Made by a program: the position numbers and the translations under genes. This document shows, one piece after another, positions 62,463 through 64,000 of a stretch of 64,000 nucleotides of DNA; position 1 is the first letter of the stretch, and each line of letters starts with the position of its first letter. The stretch is from Pedobacter sp. MC2016-15. Its GTDB lineage: Bacteria > Bacteroidota > Bacteroidia > Sphingobacteriales > Sphingobacteriaceae. A model generated the notes under the pieces. It ran no database searches, was not told the DNA's origin, and worked only from the letters and a program-made list of their open reading frames with translations. Where the stretch lies: NCBI RefSeq assembly GCF_026239695.1, contig NZ_JAPIVS010000003.1, positions 62,001 to 126,000 on the forward strand, written 5' to 3'.

Positions 62463-64000
62463 CATAACCGGAGTAATCACTTTTCGAAGATGATACTCCG
62501 GTTTTTTTATGCTGTAACTTATTGTTAATGTGGTAAATAAGAAGGGCGGCTTCGTTGACTTTTGTGGTGTGATGTTCCTTTCCGTCAAAAATCCATTTTT
62601 CTGGAAACATCACACCAATTATATACCTTTTACCTTCAATATTCGCGTCTGAATATAGTTTAACAAGGCTTTTTAGGCTACGAAGCGCATCAGAAACCAG
62701 TAGTTCAATATTAAGCCCATGAGATACCTTTTTCTCTAAATCTTGCAGATCTGATTCAAGCCTGACAATACTTTGTTCTGATTCACTTTTAATCTCTTTA
62801 TATTCAGTTCCTGTAATCGTTTCTAGAAGCAATAGCTCCCGCGCTTTTGTCAGCTTATTATTCTGTGTGGTTATAGCTTCTGCAATCTTCTTTCTTTCTG
62901 ACTGAAGAAATTTAGAATTGTCATTGAAGGTATCACAAATGACCATTTGGAACAACTCAGCCATTCCTTTTCTGGGTATGAATCTTTTTAATTCACGTTC
63001 GAACGCTTGATTAACATGTTCAGATCGGAAGCGTTGCTTACAGGCAAGTGTGCAGTGATAATAGTAATAATGTGCATTTCTGCCTTTAGATGAACTTCCT
63101 GTCATGTTTCTTCCACATACAGGGCATCTTAGAAAGCCTCTCAGGGGATATTCTTCAGGTGAGGATGCTTTTGCCCCACCGTGCAGATAATTTCTTCTCC
63201 TGCCATTAATGACGTCCTGAACTTGATAAAAAAGCTTTTCAGAAATGAGAGGCTGGTGCACACCATCTGCTAGATACATTTCTTCGTCCTTGAATTTAGG
63301 AACGATTATTTTTCCGCAGTACATCGGATTTCTGATCGCCTCCCAAAAGCTATTTCTACTGCATTTCAGTCCTTTCTCTTTAGCCATCATCCAAATGTGC
63401 TCAGTAGCAAAAGTCCCGATTGCGATATTTTCGAACGCCCATCTCATGTGACTGGCTTCAGGCTCATTTAGGGCAATGTATTTCGTTTTTCCGTCCTCTG
63501 TACTCTTATTGATATAGCCTGGCAAGGCTTTTCCCATCCAGCGACCTTCCTTCTTTGCTCTACGCATACCATATGTTACATTGAGTGCCCTGCGGTCATT
63601 TTCTACCTCTGGCATTGATAGATACACTGCCAGTATGGTTTTGCTTTCTGGTACAGATAGATCTAAAGGCTGTTCAATTGCCAGAGGTTCGATATTGTAG
63701 GACATCGTAAGCAGACGGATCATCTGGTAGGCATCAGCGGTGTTCCTGCTAAACCGATCCCATTTAGTGAACATTACATAATCATAGTTCTTTCCCTTCG
63801 TTTTTATTAGTTCATCCAGTAATTGTTTCCATTCTGGACGATTGAAAGTTTTGGCAGAATGATCCTCGAAGATGATCTTCTTTACTTCGATATTGTTTCG
63901 TTCGCAATGAAGTTGTAGACGTTCGGCTTGATCTCTTTGTGAGAAGCCCTTGTCAGCTTGTTCATCGGTACTGACTCTGATGTATAAGCACGCTTTTTTC
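62416..64000 (-). CDS. Large serine recombinase / integrase (5' end outside window)
   Basis: The frame is open to the window edge, giving about 527 residues of a longer protein. Near the visible N-terminus YIRVSTDEQ carries the catalytic Ser, and KWDRFSRN is the second resolvase motif. A Recombinase domain (MRWAFENIA...NPMYCGKI), a zinc ribbon (FLRCPVCGRNMTG and later Cys) and a long coiled coil (~residues 350-440 of the visible part) follow, the architecture of large serine integrases. The last ~25 residues (ending GVEPARFPTGV) are read from the tRNA terminator and antisense tRNA-Leu, so the natural C-terminus may differ. Confidence 0.92.
   Translation of the reverse strand, partial: KKACLYIRVSTDEQADKGFSQRDQAERLQLHCERNNIEVKKIIFEDHSAKTFNRPEWKQLLDELIKTKGKNYDYVMFTKWDRFSRNTADAYQMIRLLTMSYNIEPLAIEQPLDLSVPESKTILAVYLSMPEVENDRRALNVTYGMRRAKKEGRWMGKALPGYINKSTEDGKTKYIALNEPEASHMRWAFENIAIGTFATEHIWMMAKEKGLKCSRNSFWEAIRNPMYCGKIIVPKFKDEEMYLADGVHQPLISEKLFYQVQDVINGRRRNYLHGGAKASSPEEYPLRGFLRCPVCGRNMTGSSSKGRNAHYYYYHCTLACKQRFRSEHVNQAFERELKRFIPRKGMAELFQMVICDTFNDNSKFLQSERKKIAEAITTQNNKLTKARELLLLETITGTEYKEIKSESEQSIVRLESDLQDLEKKVSHGLNIELLVSDALRSLKSLVKLYSDANIEGKRYIIGVMFPEKWIFDGKEHHTTKVNEAALLIYHINNKLQHKKTGVSSSKSDYSGYVPSAGVEPARFPTGV
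62466..62508 (+). terminator. Intrinsic terminator after tRNA-Leu
   Basis: AACCGGAGTA (62466-62475) pairs with TACTCCGGTT (62494-62503), followed by T7. It lies inside the antisense C-terminal tail of the recombinase frame. Confidence 0.8.

Overview
The window reads as chromosome from a Bacteroidota bacterium of the Sphingobacteriaceae type (Pedobacter-like). This rests on gene content and signals: gliding-type genes gldA, gldF, gldG and gldC; a FecI/FecR/TonB-receptor/DUF4249 outer-membrane uptake unit; DUF3810, DUF4199 and BatA-type proteins; a Bacteroidota form of dihydroorotase; weak Shine-Dalgarno signals; and many TAnnTTTG boxes, the -7 element of Bacteroidota promoters. Genus is inference.

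Layout. 1-5.0 kb: end of gldA, an outer-membrane barrel gene, gldFG and dnaN. 5.1-12.7 kb: a DedA protein, a nuclease, an unusual short Hsp70, a DUF3810 membrane protease candidate, the catalytic dihydroorotase, a DEAD-box helicase and gldC. 12.9-14.7 kb: a methyltransferase/glycosyltransferase pair. 14.7-20.2 kb: lipoprotein, ECF sigma factor, FecR anti-sigma factor, TonB receptor and DUF4249 lipoprotein. 20.7-27.8 kb: cytochrome c maturation (ccmB, ccmC, a CcmD-like protein, ccmE, ccmF) with glutamate dehydrogenase and a lipoprotein MsrA inserted. 27.8-34.6 kb: DUF2520 and HAD proteins, a Spy-like protein, Maf, Ppx/GppA, an ABC exporter and an AI-2E permease. 34.6-39.8 kb: dnaJ-grpE, ftsE with a 67-residue partner, a 384-base gap filled by an 11-bp phased repeat array, a LuxC-type reductase divergent from a ferredoxin, and UspA. 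39.9-48.7 kb: an NlpC/P60 hydrolase and a complete histidine operon (hisG-D-C-B-H-A-F-IE) with a WD40 gene coupled to its end. 48.9-62.3 kb: envelope genes (L,D-transpeptidase, BatA-like protein, catalytically dead dihydroorotase homologue, DUF4199, two GT2 enzymes), a GH3-family ligase coupled to dxr, rseP and a DUF3817 protein. 62.4 kb to the end: tRNA-Leu(CAA) abutted by a serine recombinase that runs off the window, marking the edge of an integrated element.

Most of the window is ordinary core genome. The points that deserve attention are the 11-bp phased repeat array at 37657-37822; a CcmE in which the haem-binding His is replaced by a CxxxY motif; an Hsp70 that has lost its substrate-binding beta domain; dead and live dihydroorotase paralogues; six genes whose -7 box lies only 4-7 bases before the start codon, predicting nearly leaderless mRNAs; the GH3-dxr coupling; and the tRNA-Leu/recombinase junction.
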